Assembly (NCBI GenBank): GCA_022826705.1
Contig: JAJDUJ010000010.1
Span: forward strand, 92,348-156,347
Direction: 5' to 3'
Length of the DNA: 64,000 nt
Source: Acidimicrobiia bacterium
Lineage (GTDB): Bacteria > Actinomycetota > Acidimicrobiia > Acidimicrobiales > Bin134
Part shown: positions 8,610 through 17,669 of the stretch, in pieces
Layout: every line of letters starts with the position of its first letter
Numbering within the stretch: position 1 is the first letter of the stretch
Notes under the pieces: generated by a model
The model's database searches: none
The model's input: the letters and a program-made list of their open reading frames with translations, nothing else
What the model was told of the DNA's origin: nothing
Translations under genes and position numbers: made by a program

Positions 8610-9983
8610 ATGGTCGATTTGAGCCCCACAACCCGGGTTCATCTCTTAGGAGTGGGCGGGGCGGGGATGTCGGCTATTGCCGTGGTGTTGCATGGGCTGG
8701 GGTGTCGGGTCAGCGGCAGCGACTCGGCCGACTCACCGGTGCTCCACCGTCTGCGGGAGGTCGGGGTCGAAGTTTTTGTTGGTCACGACGCGGCCCAGGT
8801 CTCCGGCGCCGATCTGGTGGCCCGGTCCACCGCCGTGGGCGACGACAATCCCGAGGTGGTCGCGGCTGTACAGGCGGGCATCCCTCTCTATCGCCGGGCG
8901 CAGATCCTGACCGCGATCACCGCGATGAGATCCACGGTGGCGGTGGCCGGCACCCACGGCAAGACCACCACTGCGGCCATGCTGTCCCATGTGCTGCTGG
9001 CGGTAGGTGCCGATCCCGGCTTTGTCGTCGGCGCGGTGATGGCCGACGGCAGCATCGGGGCTCGCTGGTCGCAGAGCCCTTGGTTCGTGGTGGAGGCCGA
9101 CGAGAGCGACGGGACCTTTGGCGAGTTGAGCGTTAACCGGGCGGTGCTCACCAGCGTGGAGCCCGACCATTTGCGCCGCGATCGCCCAGTAAGCGAACTG
9201 GAGGCCGAGTTCGCCCGGTTCTGCGCCGGTGCCGCCGATGGGCTGGTGGTGTGCGCCGACGACCCCGGTGCCATGAAGGCCTCGGAGGGCTGCCACCGGG
9301 TTCTCTACGGAACCGGCCCCGAGGCCGACTACCGCTGGCGACTCCTGCGGCGCCACCGGCACTCCATCGATGGGGAGGTGTCGTTCCGCGGCGATGTGCT
9401 CGGCTCGGTAACCGTGCCCATGCCCGGAGACCACAACGCGCTCAACGCCACGGGAGCGCTGGCCATGGCCTGCCAACTGGGGATCGACGGAACCGATGCC
9501 GCGGCCGCGTTGGCCGACTTCGGGGGTGTGACCCGCCGGTTCGAATCGCGAGGAGAGGCCGCCGAAGTCGAGTTCATCGACGACTATGCCCACCTGCCCA
9601 CCGAGGTGGTCTGCTCGCTGAAGACGGCATCCGAAGGGGGGTGGGGCCGGGTGGTGTGCGTGTTCCAGCCCCACCGCTACACCCGAACCTCGCAGCTTTG
9701 GTCGGAATTCGCCCATAGTTTCCAGGCCGCCGACATGGTGATCATCACCGACATCTACTCCGCCGGTGAAATGCCCATTCCCGATGTGTCGGGTGAGTTG
9801 GTCTGGCGGGCAGTAGCCGAGGCCCACCCCGAATGCGACGTTGCCTATGTGCCTCGCCTCGGCGACGTCGCCACCCGATTGGCCGAGGTGCTGCGGCCAC
9901 AGGATCTGTGTTTGACCCTGGGGGCCGGTGATCTGACCAAGCTGCCCGACCAGGTGATCTCGATGCTCGCGGGACGCCGATGA
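8610..9983 (+). CDS. murC: UDP-MurNAc:L-alanine ligase MurC
   Basis: 457 residues. Adds L-Ala to UDP-MurNAc, the first stem-peptide step. Motifs are GVGGAGMSAIA at the N-terminus, the P-loop GTHGKTT (114-120), VEADESDGTF and the IDDYAHLPTEV element that corresponds to the usual DDYGHHPTE. The ATG at 8610 is chosen because a GGAGG sequence (8589-8593) precedes it and the protein then starts close to the family's usual N-terminus. An in-frame ATG at 8562 inside murG would add 16 residues. Ends in an ATGA overlap with murB. Confidence 0.93.
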   Translation: MVDLSPTTRVHLLGVGGAGMSAIAVVLHGLGCRVSGSDSADSPVLHRLREVGVEVFVGHDAAQVSGADLVARSTAVGDDNPEVVAAVQAGIPLYRRAQILTAITAMRSTVAVAGTHGKTTTAAMLSHVLLAVGADPGFVVGAVMADGSIGARWSQSPWFVVEADESDGTFGELSVNRAVLTSVEPDHLRRDRPVSELEAEFARFCAGAADGLVVCADDPGAMKASEGCHRVLYGTGPEADYRWRLLRRHRHSIDGEVSFRGDVLGSVTVPMPGDHNALNATGALAMACQLGIDGTDAAAALADFGGVTRRFESRGEAAEVEFIDDYAHLPTEVVCSLKTASEGGWGRVVCVFQPHRYTRTSQLWSEFAHSFQAADMVIITDIYSAGEMPIPDVSGELVWRAVAEAHPECDVAYVPRLGDVATRLAEVLRPQDLCLTLGAGDLTKLPDQVISMLAGRR

Positions 9984-10927
9984 GCGCGCTTCGCTGGGAT
10001 CGGCTGGCCCAAGACTTGGCTGGCGTGTTGGGGGAGCAGGCGGTGAGCCGGGAGCGCCCGATCGGACCCGACACCACCTATCGCGTCGGCGGCGCGGCCC
10101 GGGTGGGCGTGACGCTCCCCGTGGATGCTGATGTTGCGGCGATGGCCAAAGCGGTGGCCGCCCACTGCCCTGACGTGCTGGTGGTGGGCAAGGGCTCCAA
10201 CATGTTGGTGGCCGAGGCCGGTTTCGACGGGGTGGCCATTTGGCTGGGCGCGGGATACGACTGGGTGGAGGTCAACGGCTTGCACCTCAAAGCGGGGGCG
10301 GCGGCGGGTCTGCCAGTTCTTGCTCGCCAAAGCGCGGCCGCAGGGCTGACCGGATTCGAGTGGGCAGTGGGGGTGCCGGGATCGCTGGGGGGAGCGGTCC
10401 GCATGAATGCCGGCGGTCATGGTTCAGACATGGCCGCAACGCTGGTGCAAGCCGAGGTCCTCGACCTGCGGCGCGGCTGCGTCGAGCAGTGGGCGCCGGG
10501 GCGGCTGGAACTGGGCTACCGGAGCTCGGCGCTGGCCGAACACCACATGGTGCTGGGAGCCGAGATGGGCCTGGCCACTGGTGATGCAGAATCATCCCAG
10601 GCCACCATCGCCGAGATCGTGGCGTGGAGGCGCGAGAACCAGCCGGGAGGGCAGAACGCAGGCTCGGTGTTCACCAACCCGGAGGGCGACAGCGCGGGCC
10701 GGATCATCGAAGCGGCCGGACTCAAGGGGCATCGGGTGGGGACTGCCTCGGTTTCAAACAAGCACGCCAACTTCTTCATTGCCGACCGGAACGGCACCGC
10801 CGATGATCTCCACGCCCTGATGGGCGAGGTGTTCGAACGCGTCCTCGCTGAATTCGATGTGACGCTGCGGCCCGAGACCCGTCTCGTGGGATTCGGAGCT
10901 GGTCCATGGGCAGGTCAGGCAGGCTGA
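9980..10927 (+). CDS. murB: UDP-N-acetylenolpyruvoylglucosamine reductase MurB
   Basis: 315-residue FAD-dependent reductase that converts UDP-GlcNAc-enolpyruvate to UDP-MurNAc. It has the FAD-binding segments TTYRVGGAAR and VVGKGSNMLVAEAGFDG, the GFEWAVGVPGSLGGAVRMNAG region and the C-terminal NAGSVFTNPEGDSAGRIIE stretch that contains the catalytic serine of the type I enzyme. It overlaps murC by ATGA and lies one base before the ftsQ start. Confidence 0.95.
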   Translation: MSALRWDRLAQDLAGVLGEQAVSRERPIGPDTTYRVGGAARVGVTLPVDADVAAMAKAVAAHCPDVLVVGKGSNMLVAEAGFDGVAIWLGAGYDWVEVNGLHLKAGAAAGLPVLARQSAAAGLTGFEWAVGVPGSLGGAVRMNAGGHGSDMAATLVQAEVLDLRRGCVEQWAPGRLELGYRSSALAEHHMVLGAEMGLATGDAESSQATIAEIVAWRRENQPGGQNAGSVFTNPEGDSAGRIIEAAGLKGHRVGTASVSNKHANFFIADRNGTADDLHALMGEVFERVLAEFDVTLRPETRLVGFGAGPWAGQAG

Positions 10928-10928
10928 A

Positions 10929-11828
10929 GTGTCCTCTGATAAGCCCACTCAAGATCCGCCCGAGGACCAGCCGGAAGGCAAGCCGGAGAGCCCTAAGCCT
11001 CAAGTAGACCTTCCTGCGGAACCTCCGAAGAGCCCTAAGCCCCAGGTCAACCCGCCCGAGGGCCAATCAGGGAGCCCTAAGCCTCAGGTCGATCCCCGCA
11101 TCCAGGCCCGGCGCACCGGCGTCCGGACTCGGCGGCGTCTTCGAGTGTGGATATCTATCGGGGTTATCGCCGTGTTGGCGGCGGCGGCATACGGCGTCAC
11201 CCAGAGTCGCCTCATGGACGTCGACGAGATCGAGGTCATCGGAGCCGGGCGCACCAGCACCGCCCAAGTCTTGGAGGCGGCGGGTATCGAGTTGGGGACA
11301 CCGCTGTTGGGCTTGAACTTGTCTGGCCCCCGTAGATCGATCGCTGCGCTGCCTTGGGTGGATCAAGTTCGTTCCAGCCGGACGTGGGGGGGCAAGGTCA
11401 CGTTCGACATCACCGAGCGCGAGGCCGTGGCCCAGATTCCCGTTGGCGAGGAGTGGGCGTTGGTCGACCGTGAGGGAAGGGTGCTCCAATTGAATCCGGT
11501 TCGCGGCGCTCTGCCGGTAGTGCAGTTCACCCCGGTCCCCCAGCCCGGCGGGTGGCTGCACGGGTTGGCCCTGCCTCTGTTGGAGGTGAGCGAGGCGCTC
11601 ATACCTGTTCAACAAAGGGACATCGGGGCGATTTCTCTGATGGATGGGAAGGTGGTTGTGGATCTGCCCGGTGAAGGGCGGGCCCACTGGGGCGCCCAAG
11701 ACGATCCTCACGGAAAAGCCGATGCACTAGCCCGAATACTGGCCGAAGTTGATATGAGTTGCGTGGAGATCGTGGATCTGAGCATCCCGGAACTTCCCGC
11801 CTTGACCCCAATCGACGACTGCTCGTAA
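10929..11828 (+). CDS. ftsQ: FtsQ, divisome POTRA protein
   Basis: 299 residues from GTG at 10929. The first 60 residues are cytoplasmic, acidic and Pro-rich. They contain three exact-period copies (14 residues, 42 bp) of a unit built on SPKPQV (residues 21-26, 35-40, 49-54). A membrane segment follows (about 75-95), then a POTRA domain starting VDEIEVIGAGRTS, with the FtsQ-type ITEREAVAQIPVGEEWALVDREGRVL region after it. FtsQ links FtsL/FtsB to the rest of the division machinery. It is the last gene of the tightly overlapping wall-synthesis run; about 107 bp separate it from ftsZ. Confidence 0.92.
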   Translation: MSSDKPTQDPPEDQPEGKPESPKPQVDLPAEPPKSPKPQVNPPEGQSGSPKPQVDPRIQARRTGVRTRRRLRVWISIGVIAVLAAAAYGVTQSRLMDVDEIEVIGAGRTSTAQVLEAAGIELGTPLLGLNLSGPRRSIAALPWVDQVRSSRTWGGKVTFDITEREAVAQIPVGEEWALVDREGRVLQLNPVRGALPVVQFTPVPQPGGWLHGLALPLLEVSEALIPVQQRDIGAISLMDGKVVVDLPGEGRAHWGAQDDPHGKADALARILAEVDMSCVEIVDLSIPELPALTPIDDCS

Positions 11829-11935
11829 GCTAGATACACCTCAACTAGAGGAATAGGTTCTAAAGCCTCAACTCTTCGTTCATATCAACCAAAAGTAGAG
11901 AGTGAAGTTTTGGGCTTTTGGAGTGAGGAATCACC
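11829..11935 (+). promoter_or_regulatory. ftsQ-ftsZ intergenic region with a direct repeat
   Basis: This is the only sizeable gap in the division cluster and the likely site of an extra ftsZ promoter. It is more AT-rich than its surroundings. It contains an exact direct repeat CCTCAACT (11839-11846 and 11866-11873, 27 bp apart) and a purine-rich ribosome-binding sequence (GGAGTGAGG) just before the ftsZ ATG. No convincing -35/-10 pair can be assigned by eye, so the promoter itself is inference. Confidence 0.4.
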
Positions 11936-13021
11936 ATGGCTGATCCCCAGAATTATCTAGCGGTTATCAAGGTCATCGGCGTCGGCGGCGGCGGTGTTAA
12001 CGCAGTCGACCGCATGATCGAAGCTGGCCTGCGCGGCGTTGAGTTCGTCGCCGTCAATACCGATGCCCAGGCGCTGCTCATGAGCTCTGCTGAGGTCAAG
12101 CTCGACATTGGTCGAGAGCTGACCCGAGGTTTGGGCGCGGGCAGCGACCCGGAGGTCGGCTCCCAAGCGGCCACCGATCACCGCAAGGAGATCGAAGAGG
12201 CGCTCAGCGGCGCCGACATGGTGTTCATCACCGCGGGAGAGGGTGGCGGCACGGGCACCGGAGCTGCTCCGATCATTGCGGAGATCTCCAAGAGCCTCGG
12301 CGCGCTCACCATCGCGGTGGTTACCCGACCGTTCGGCTTCGAAGGTCGCCGCCGGTCGGTTCAGGCCGAAAGCGGCATCCAGGCCCTCAGAGACAAGGTC
12401 GACACCCAAATCGTCATTCCCAACGATCGACTCCTCACCATTTCCGACGACCACACGTCGGTGGTGGAGGCGTTCCAGAAAGCCGATGAGGTATTGCTGC
12501 ACGGCGTGCAGGGCATCACCGACCTCATCACCACCCCGGGGCTCATCAACACCGACTTCGCTGATGTGCGCATGGTGATGCAGGACGCTGGTTCTGCGCT
12601 CATGGGCGTGGGCATATCCTCCGGCGAGGGGAAGGCCGTAAGTGCAGCCCGCAAGGCCATTGCCAGCCCGCTGCTCGAGGCCTCGATCGAAGGCGCTCGC
12701 GGGATCCTTCTGAGCATCTCCGGCGGTGCCGATCTGGGCATCTTCGAGGTGAACGAGGCCGCAGAGATCGTCCAGGGCGTTGCCCACCCCGATGCCAACA
12801 TCATCTTCGGCACCGTGGTGGACGAGTCGATGGGCGACCACATCCGAGTCACCGTGATCGCCGCCGGTTTCGACCGGTGGGAGGGCGAGCGGGCCACCCG
12901 GATGACGGCCGCCGACGCAGAGGGCGCTTCAGGAGTACCCGATGTGTTCGGCGACGCCGACGACGACCTGCTGTCGTCTGAAGTCGACGACGAGTTCGAC
13001 ATCCCCTCCTTCCTCCGGTAG
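11936..13021 (+). CDS. ftsZ: FtsZ, tubulin-like division GTPase
   Basis: 361 residues. Forms the cytokinetic ring. The tubulin signature GGGTGTG lies at 103-109, the N-terminal [11 protein letters not shown] at 17-27, and the T7-loop region includes [11 protein letters not shown]. The protein ends [10 protein letters not shown], the conserved C-terminal peptide that contacts SepF and other partners; sepF lies two genes downstream. The disordered linker is short compared with many FtsZ proteins. It has a good ribosome-binding site. No ftsA is present, as usual in Actinobacteria, where SepF takes the membrane-tethering role. Confidence 0.98.
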   Translation: MADPQNYLAVIKVIGVGGGGVNAVDRMIEAGLRGVEFVAVNTDAQALLMSSAEVKLDIGRELTRGLGAGSDPEVGSQAATDHRKEIEEALSGADMVFITAGEGGGTGTGAAPIIAEISKSLGALTIAVVTRPFGFEGRRRSVQAESGIQALRDKVDTQIVIPNDRLLTISDDHTSVVEAFQKADEVLLHGVQGITDLITTPGLINTDFADVRMVMQDAGSALMGVGISSGEGKAVSAARKAIASPLLEASIEGARGILLSISGGADLGIFEVNEAAEIVQGVAHPDANIIFGTVVDESMGDHIRVTVIAAGFDRWEGERATRMTAADAEGASGVPDVFGDADDDLLSSEVDDEFDIPSFLR

Positions 13022-13043
13022 CCCGGCCAGCTGAGACATTGAT

Positions 13044-13703
13044 TTGATCAGCGCCGCAGAGGTAGCCGACCGCCTAGGCGCTCTGCGAGACCGGTTGTCC
13101 CGAGCCGGGGGCGGTCAAGTACGGGTGGTGGCGGTGACCAAGGGCTTCGGCCCTGATGCGGTGGCCGCGGCAATCGAAGCAGGCCTGGCCGACGTTGGTG
13201 AGAACTACGCCCAAGAACTGCTGGCCAAAGCAGGCGGCTTGAGCACCCAGCCTGAAGCCGCGCTTCAACCCCGCTGGCACTTCATCGGTCGATTGCAGCG
13301 CAACAAGATCCGCAAGATCGCCAACTTGGTCCACCTCTGGCAGAGCGTGGACCGCCCCGAACTGGCTGCCGAGATCGCTCGGCGGGCGCCGGGGGCCCGG
13401 GTGCTGGTGCAGGTGGACATCGCCGGCAAGGGGGGCCGGGGCGGTTGTGGTCCCGAGGACACGGCCGGGCTGGTGCAGCACTGCCGCGACGCCGGTCTGG
13501 AAGTGGCCGGTCTAATGGCGGTTGGTGCGCCGGGGCCGCCAGAAGAGGCCCGCCCTGGCTTTCGCCTGCTGGCGTCCCAGGCCGAAGACCTCGGCCTGGC
13601 CGAGCTCTCGATGGGAATGACCGACGACATGGAGGTTGCCGTCGAAGAGGGTGCCACCATGGTAAGAGTGGGCACCGCGTTGTTCGGACCTCGCCCCAGC
13701 TGA
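13044..13703 (+). CDS. YggS/PLPBP-family pyridoxal-phosphate homeostasis protein
   Basis: 219-residue single-domain alanine-racemase-fold protein. The PLP lysine is K33 in VRVVAVTKGFGPDAV. Other family elements are DVGENYAQELLAKA, the RWHFIGRLQRNKIRKI segment and the C-terminal LSMGMTDDMEVAVEEGATMVRVGTALFG. The family binds PLP and influences PLP and amino-acid homeostasis rather than catalysing a known reaction. It lies between ftsZ and sepF, the standard position in Gram-positive division clusters. The start is TTG at 13044, 22 bp after the ftsZ stop, with no obvious ribosome-binding site. Confidence 0.92.
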   Translation: MISAAEVADRLGALRDRLSRAGGGQVRVVAVTKGFGPDAVAAAIEAGLADVGENYAQELLAKAGGLSTQPEAALQPRWHFIGRLQRNKIRKIANLVHLWQSVDRPELAAEIARRAPGARVLVQVDIAGKGGRGGCGPEDTAGLVQHCRDAGLEVAGLMAVGAPGPPEEARPGFRLLASQAEDLGLAELSMGMTDDMEVAVEEGATMVRVGTALFGPRPS

Positions 13704-13754
13704 GCGTCTTCCAACTACTGCGCCCCCCTCCCCGAAACTGGGGGCTGCTTCCTG

Positions 13755-13760
13755 TACCAT
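13755..13760 (+). promoter_or_regulatory. Candidate -10 element for sepF
   Basis: TACCAT fits the actinobacterial TANNNT -10 pattern and lies 41 nt before the sepF ATG, giving a short leader that includes an AAAGGGGATGAG ribosome-binding region. No -35 is recognisable. Confidence 0.35.
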
Positions 13761-13801
13761 CGGAAAGGCTAAGTGATCCACTGCCGAAAGGGGATGAGCC
13801 C

Positions 13802-14323
13802 ATGTCGTCCGTGTGGCAGAAAACCAAGTTCTGGCTCGGATTCGGAACCGAGGAGGAGTTCGCTCCTGGAGGGTATGCCGAGCAGGAATCTGACATGCGC
13901 CTCGTGTCTCAGACGCCTGATGAGCAGTATCAGATGGGCCCTGATGTCGGCTCGGTCCGCCCCGTTCCCGCCGGCGACCATCCAGAGGGCGAAGGGACCG
14001 CTGAGCAACCTCGGACCAGCTTCGTCCGCCCCATCCCCTCTACCTCCTCCAAGCCGTCGGTGGTCACCCCGATGTCGTTCGACGACGCCAAGGATGTGGC
14101 GGACTGCTTCCGAGGCGGGCAAGCGGTCATCGTGAACTTGCAGCACAGCAGCCGGGAGGTGGCCCGCCGGCTCATCGACTTCTCCAGCGGCCTGTGCTAC
14201 GGACTGGACGGCCGCATGGAGCGGGTGGCCGACCATGTGTATCTGCTGACCCCCACCAATGTGGAGGTGTCGGCCGAGGAGCGCCGCCGCATGGAGCAGG
14301 CCGACTACCAGAACAACGGCTGA
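13802..14323 (+). CDS. sepF: SepF, FtsZ membrane anchor
   Basis: 173 residues. SepF binds the FtsZ C-terminal peptide and the membrane. It starts with an amphipathic helix (MSSVWQKTKFWLGFG), then a disordered acidic linker (about 15-90), then the SepF core (about 91-165) with VVTPMSFDDAKDVADCFR, VIVNLQHSSREVARRLIDFSSGLCYGLDG and DHVYLLTPTNVEVS. The ATG at 13802 is preceded by a ribosome-binding sequence, and the amphipathic helix begins at the first residue, which fixes the start. It ends 6 bp before the convergent ileS stop. Confidence 0.95.
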   Translation: MSSVWQKTKFWLGFGTEEEFAPGGYAEQESDMRLVSQTPDEQYQMGPDVGSVRPVPAGDHPEGEGTAEQPRTSFVRPIPSTSSKPSVVTPMSFDDAKDVADCFRGGQAVIVNLQHSSREVARRLIDFSSGLCYGLDGRMERVADHVYLLTPTNVEVSAEERRRMEQADYQNNG

Positions 14324-14329
14324 CGCTTG

Positions 14330-17300
14330 CTAACCGGCTTTCGCTAAGCGGATCTGCAACCGGCCCGCGTCGATCGCAGTTTCGTTCACCAGCACCGCTT
14401 CTACCTCCGAAACAATGAGGTCCGGGTTGCCTACGGCCAGCACTTGCTCGCACACATAGGTCTGGTGGGCCTGGACTGCCTCGATGATGTCGGCCCCCGC
14501 GGTCAAGGCCAGCGTGATCCGATCGGTGACGTCCAGGTCTTGATTCTTGCGCTCAGCTTGGATCACCCTGACCACGTCGCGGGCGATGCCCTCGGCAGCC
14601 AGCTCACCGCTCACCGCAGTGTCAAGGGCCACTAGGGCGTCGTTGGTGCGCAGCGCCGCCGCAGTGGTGCCCTCCACCGGATTCAAGGCCAAATCGAACT
14701 CGCTCTCCGACAGGGTGTGGCCGGCCACCGCCACCGAGCCGTCGGAAGTGAGCTCCCACTGGCCTTCCCGGGCGGCGGCGAACACCCCCTGCACGTCCTT
14801 GCCCAGTCGCGGGCCCAGTTCCTGGCCGTTGGGCCGGAGCACGAACTGCCCATAGGCGGCTAGATCGTCGCTGAGACGGACGTCTTTCACGTTCACCTCG
14901 TCGGCAATCAAGGCGATGAACGGCGCCAGCGTGTCGGCTTCTCGGCCGGCCACGGTGAGCGAGGGCAGGGGCTGTCGAACCCGGATTCCCTCGTCTTCTC
15001 GAACTCTCAGTCCGGTGGAGCACACGTCGCGCACCCGGTCCATGGCCGCCACGAGCTGGGGGTCGGCGGGAAGCTCGGCGGGGTCGGGCCAATCGCACAG
15101 GTGAACACTCGACTCTGCGGTGAGGCCCCGATAGATCTCCTCGGACACCAAGGGCAGGAATGGCGCCAGCAACCGGGCCAGGGTGGTGAGCACGGTGAAC
15201 AGGGTGTCGTAGGCATCCTGCTTGTCGTCGGCCGACGACGGCCGGGCCGGGGCCCAGAACCGGTCGCGGCTGCGGCGGATGTACCAGTTGTTGAGGGAGT
15301 CGATGAACCCCTCCAACTCGGCGGCGGCACCGGGCAGGTCGTAGGCGTCCATGCGCTGGGTAACCGCCTCGGTCAGCTGGCGGGTCTTGGCCAGGATGTA
15401 GCGGTCCAAGAGCTCCTCGGAGTTGGCCCGGGGTTTGGCCTGGATGCCGTCGGCGTTGGCGTAGAGGGCGAAGAAGTAATAGGCGTTCCAGATGGGGATG
15501 ATCACCTGGCGCAGCACGTCGTCGATTCCCGAGTCGTCCAAGCGGAGATCACCGCCCCGCACGATGGGAGAGCCCATCAAGTACCAGCGCAGCGCGTCGG
15601 CCCCTTTGGTGGCGAAGATCTCCTCGGGCTCGGTGTAGTTCCTCAGCTTCTTGGACAGCTTTCGTCCCTTGGCGTCGAGCAGGATGCCGTGGCAGATCAC
15701 GTTGTTGAACGCGGGCCGGTCGAACAGGGCGGAGGCCAGCACATGGAGGGTGTAGAACCAGCCCCGGGTCTGGTTGATGTACTCCACGATGAAGTCGGCT
15801 GGGAAGTGGTGCTCGAACCACTCCTTGTTCTCGAACGGGTAGTGAACCTGGGCGAAGGGCATCGACCCCGACTCGAACCAGCAGTCCAGCACCTCGGGCA
15901 CCCGCCGCATGGTGGACTGCCCGGTGGGGTCGTCGGGATTGGGCCGGGTGAGCTCGTCGATGAACGGGCGGTGCAGGTCCACAGGGCGCACCCCGAAGTC
16001 CCGCTCGATCTCATCCAGGCTGCCGTACACGTCGATGCGGGGATACTCGGGGTTGTCGCTGCGCCACACGGGGATGGGGGAGCCCCAGAACCGGTTCCGG
16101 CTGATCGACCAGTCGCGAGCCCCCTCCAGCCAGGTGCCGAACCGGCCGTCGCGCACATGACCGGGCACCCAGTTGATCTGCTGGTTCAGCTTCAGCATCT
16201 GCTGGCGGATCTCGGTGACCCGCACGTACCACGAGCTGAGCGCCCGGTAGATGATGGGCTCGTCGGTGCGCCAGCAGTGGGGGTAGTTGTGCTCATAGGT
16301 GGCGTGGCGCAGGATCCGCCCCTGGTCCTTGAGCCGGGCGATGATGCCGCTGTTGGCCTCGAACACGTTCACCCCTGACCAATCGGCCACTTCCTCGGTG
16401 AAGCGGCCCTGATCGTCTACCGGAACCACCACGGGCACGCCGTTGGCCTCGGCCACCAACTGGTCGTCCTCGCCGAAGCCGGGGGCGGCGTGGACAACAC
16501 CGGTTCCCTCGGCGGTGTCCACGAAGTCGGCTCCCACCACCTGAAACGCGCCGTCTTCGGCCAAGGGGGCGAAGTAGTCGAACAATGGCAGGTAGCGCCG
16601 GCCCACCAACTCGGCGCCGGCCACCGTGCCCACCACCCGGCCTTGGCCCAGCTCGGCCTCGTAGGCCTCCAGCGTCTCCGCCGCCAACACCACGTGGCCG
16701 CCGTCGTGCTCCACGATGGCGTACTCGATGTCCGGGCCCACCACCAGCATCAGGTTGGACGGAAGGGTCCACGGGGTGGTTGTCCAGGCCAGCATGCGCA
16801 GCGGCCCAGGGTCGCCGGACTCGGGTCGCAGATCGAAGGCCACGGTGATGGCGGGGTCTTGGCGGGGCCGGGTTGCATCGTCCAAGCGGATCTCAAAATT
16901 GGAGAGCGGGGTCTCGGCCGCCCACGAATAGGGCATCACCCGATAGGCCTCATAAACGAGGCCCTTGTCCCACAGCGTCTTGAACGCCCACATGACCGAT
17001 TCCATGTAGGGCAGGTCCATGGTCTTGTAGTCGTTCTCGAAGTCCACCCAGCGGGCTTGGCGGGTAACGGTGGTCTCCCACTCCTGGGTGTAGCGCTGCA
17101 CCGATTGGCGGCAGTAGTCGTTGAACTCGGCGACGCCGTAGGCGGTGATGGCCGCTCGACCGGACACCGAGAGCTCCTTCTCGGCCTCCATCTCGGCGGG
17201 CAGGCCATGGCAGTCCCATCCGAAGCGGCGCTCCACGCGGCGGCCCCGCATGGTGTGGTAACGGGGGATCACGTCCTTCACGTAGCCGGTGAGCAGGTGG

Positions 17301-17515
17301 CCGTGGTGGGGGAGTCCGTTGGCAAACGGGGGTCCGTCGTAGAACACGTATTCGTTGTCGCCCTGATCGCCCGCGGGCCGTCCCTCTACTGAATGGGCAA
17401 AGGTCTCATCGGTGTCCCACGAATCCAGAACCCGGCGCTCGATATCGGGGAAGGAGGGCTTGGGGTCGACCTCGGGGTAGTGGGCAGACGGTTCGGACAA
17501 CGGGCCTCCAGGCAT
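14330..17515 (-). CDS. ileS: Isoleucyl-tRNA synthetase, long eukaryotic-like type
   Basis: 1061 residues. Charges tRNA-Ile. The class I signatures are PPFANGLPHHGHLLTG (the HxGH site) near the N-terminus and GRKLSKKLRNY (KMSKS-type loop) in the second half. The length and the KLSKK form resemble the type II (eukaryotic-like, typically mupirocin-tolerant) IleS found in mycobacteria. An editing domain and a long C-terminal anticodon-binding region are present. The ATG at 17515 is chosen. A TTG at 17500 is a real alternative because GGAGG lies 4 nt before it. Convergent with sepF. Confidence 0.95.
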   Translation of the reverse strand: MPGGPLSEPSAHYPEVDPKPSFPDIERRVLDSWDTDETFAHSVEGRPAGDQGDNEYVFYDGPPFANGLPHHGHLLTGYVKDVIPRYHTMRGRRVERRFGWDCHGLPAEMEAEKELSVSGRAAITAYGVAEFNDYCRQSVQRYTQEWETTVTRQARWVDFENDYKTMDLPYMESVMWAFKTLWDKGLVYEAYRVMPYSWAAETPLSNFEIRLDDATRPRQDPAITVAFDLRPESGDPGPLRMLAWTTTPWTLPSNLMLVVGPDIEYAIVEHDGGHVVLAAETLEAYEAELGQGRVVGTVAGAELVGRRYLPLFDYFAPLAEDGAFQVVGADFVDTAEGTGVVHAAPGFGEDDQLVAEANGVPVVVPVDDQGRFTEEVADWSGVNVFEANSGIIARLKDQGRILRHATYEHNYPHCWRTDEPIIYRALSSWYVRVTEIRQQMLKLNQQINWVPGHVRDGRFGTWLEGARDWSISRNRFWGSPIPVWRSDNPEYPRIDVYGSLDEIERDFGVRPVDLHRPFIDELTRPNPDDPTGQSTMRRVPEVLDCWFESGSMPFAQVHYPFENKEWFEHHFPADFIVEYINQTRGWFYTLHVLASALFDRPAFNNVICHGILLDAKGRKLSKKLRNYTEPEEIFATKGADALRWYLMGSPIVRGGDLRLDDSGIDDVLRQVIIPIWNAYYFFALYANADGIQAKPRANSEELLDRYILAKTRQLTEAVTQRMDAYDLPGAAAELEGFIDSLNNWYIRRSRDRFWAPARPSSADDKQDAYDTLFTVLTTLARLLAPFLPLVSEEIYRGLTAESSVHLCDWPDPAELPADPQLVAAMDRVRDVCSTGLRVREDEGIRVRQPLPSLTVAGREADTLAPFIALIADEVNVKDVRLSDDLAAYGQFVLRPNGQELGPRLGKDVQGVFAAAREGQWELTSDGSVAVAGHTLSESEFDLALNPVEGTTAAALRTNDALVALDTAVSGELAAEGIARDVVRVIQAERKNQDLDVTDRITLALTAGADIIEAVQAHQTYVCEQVLAVGNPDLIVSEVEAVLVNETAIDAGRLQIRLAKAG

Positions 17516-17653
17516 ACTGGGAAAACAAAAATAACCCGTTCCCATCCCGGTCCAGACATTGTTAAGCCGCTCTCGGCCCGATTGCGCCATTTGATAGCAA
17601 TCCGGGTTAAGCCGTTCTCAGACCATTTGGCAGTAATCCGCGGCGGTGGCGGC

Positions 17654-17659
17654 TACACT
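17654..17659 (+). promoter_or_regulatory. Candidate leaderless -10 element for the DksA-like gene
   Basis: TACACT matches TANNNT and ends 10 nt before the ATG at 17670. No Shine-Dalgarno sequence is visible between them. Confidence 0.45.
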
Positions 17660-17669
17660 CCCGCCTGCA

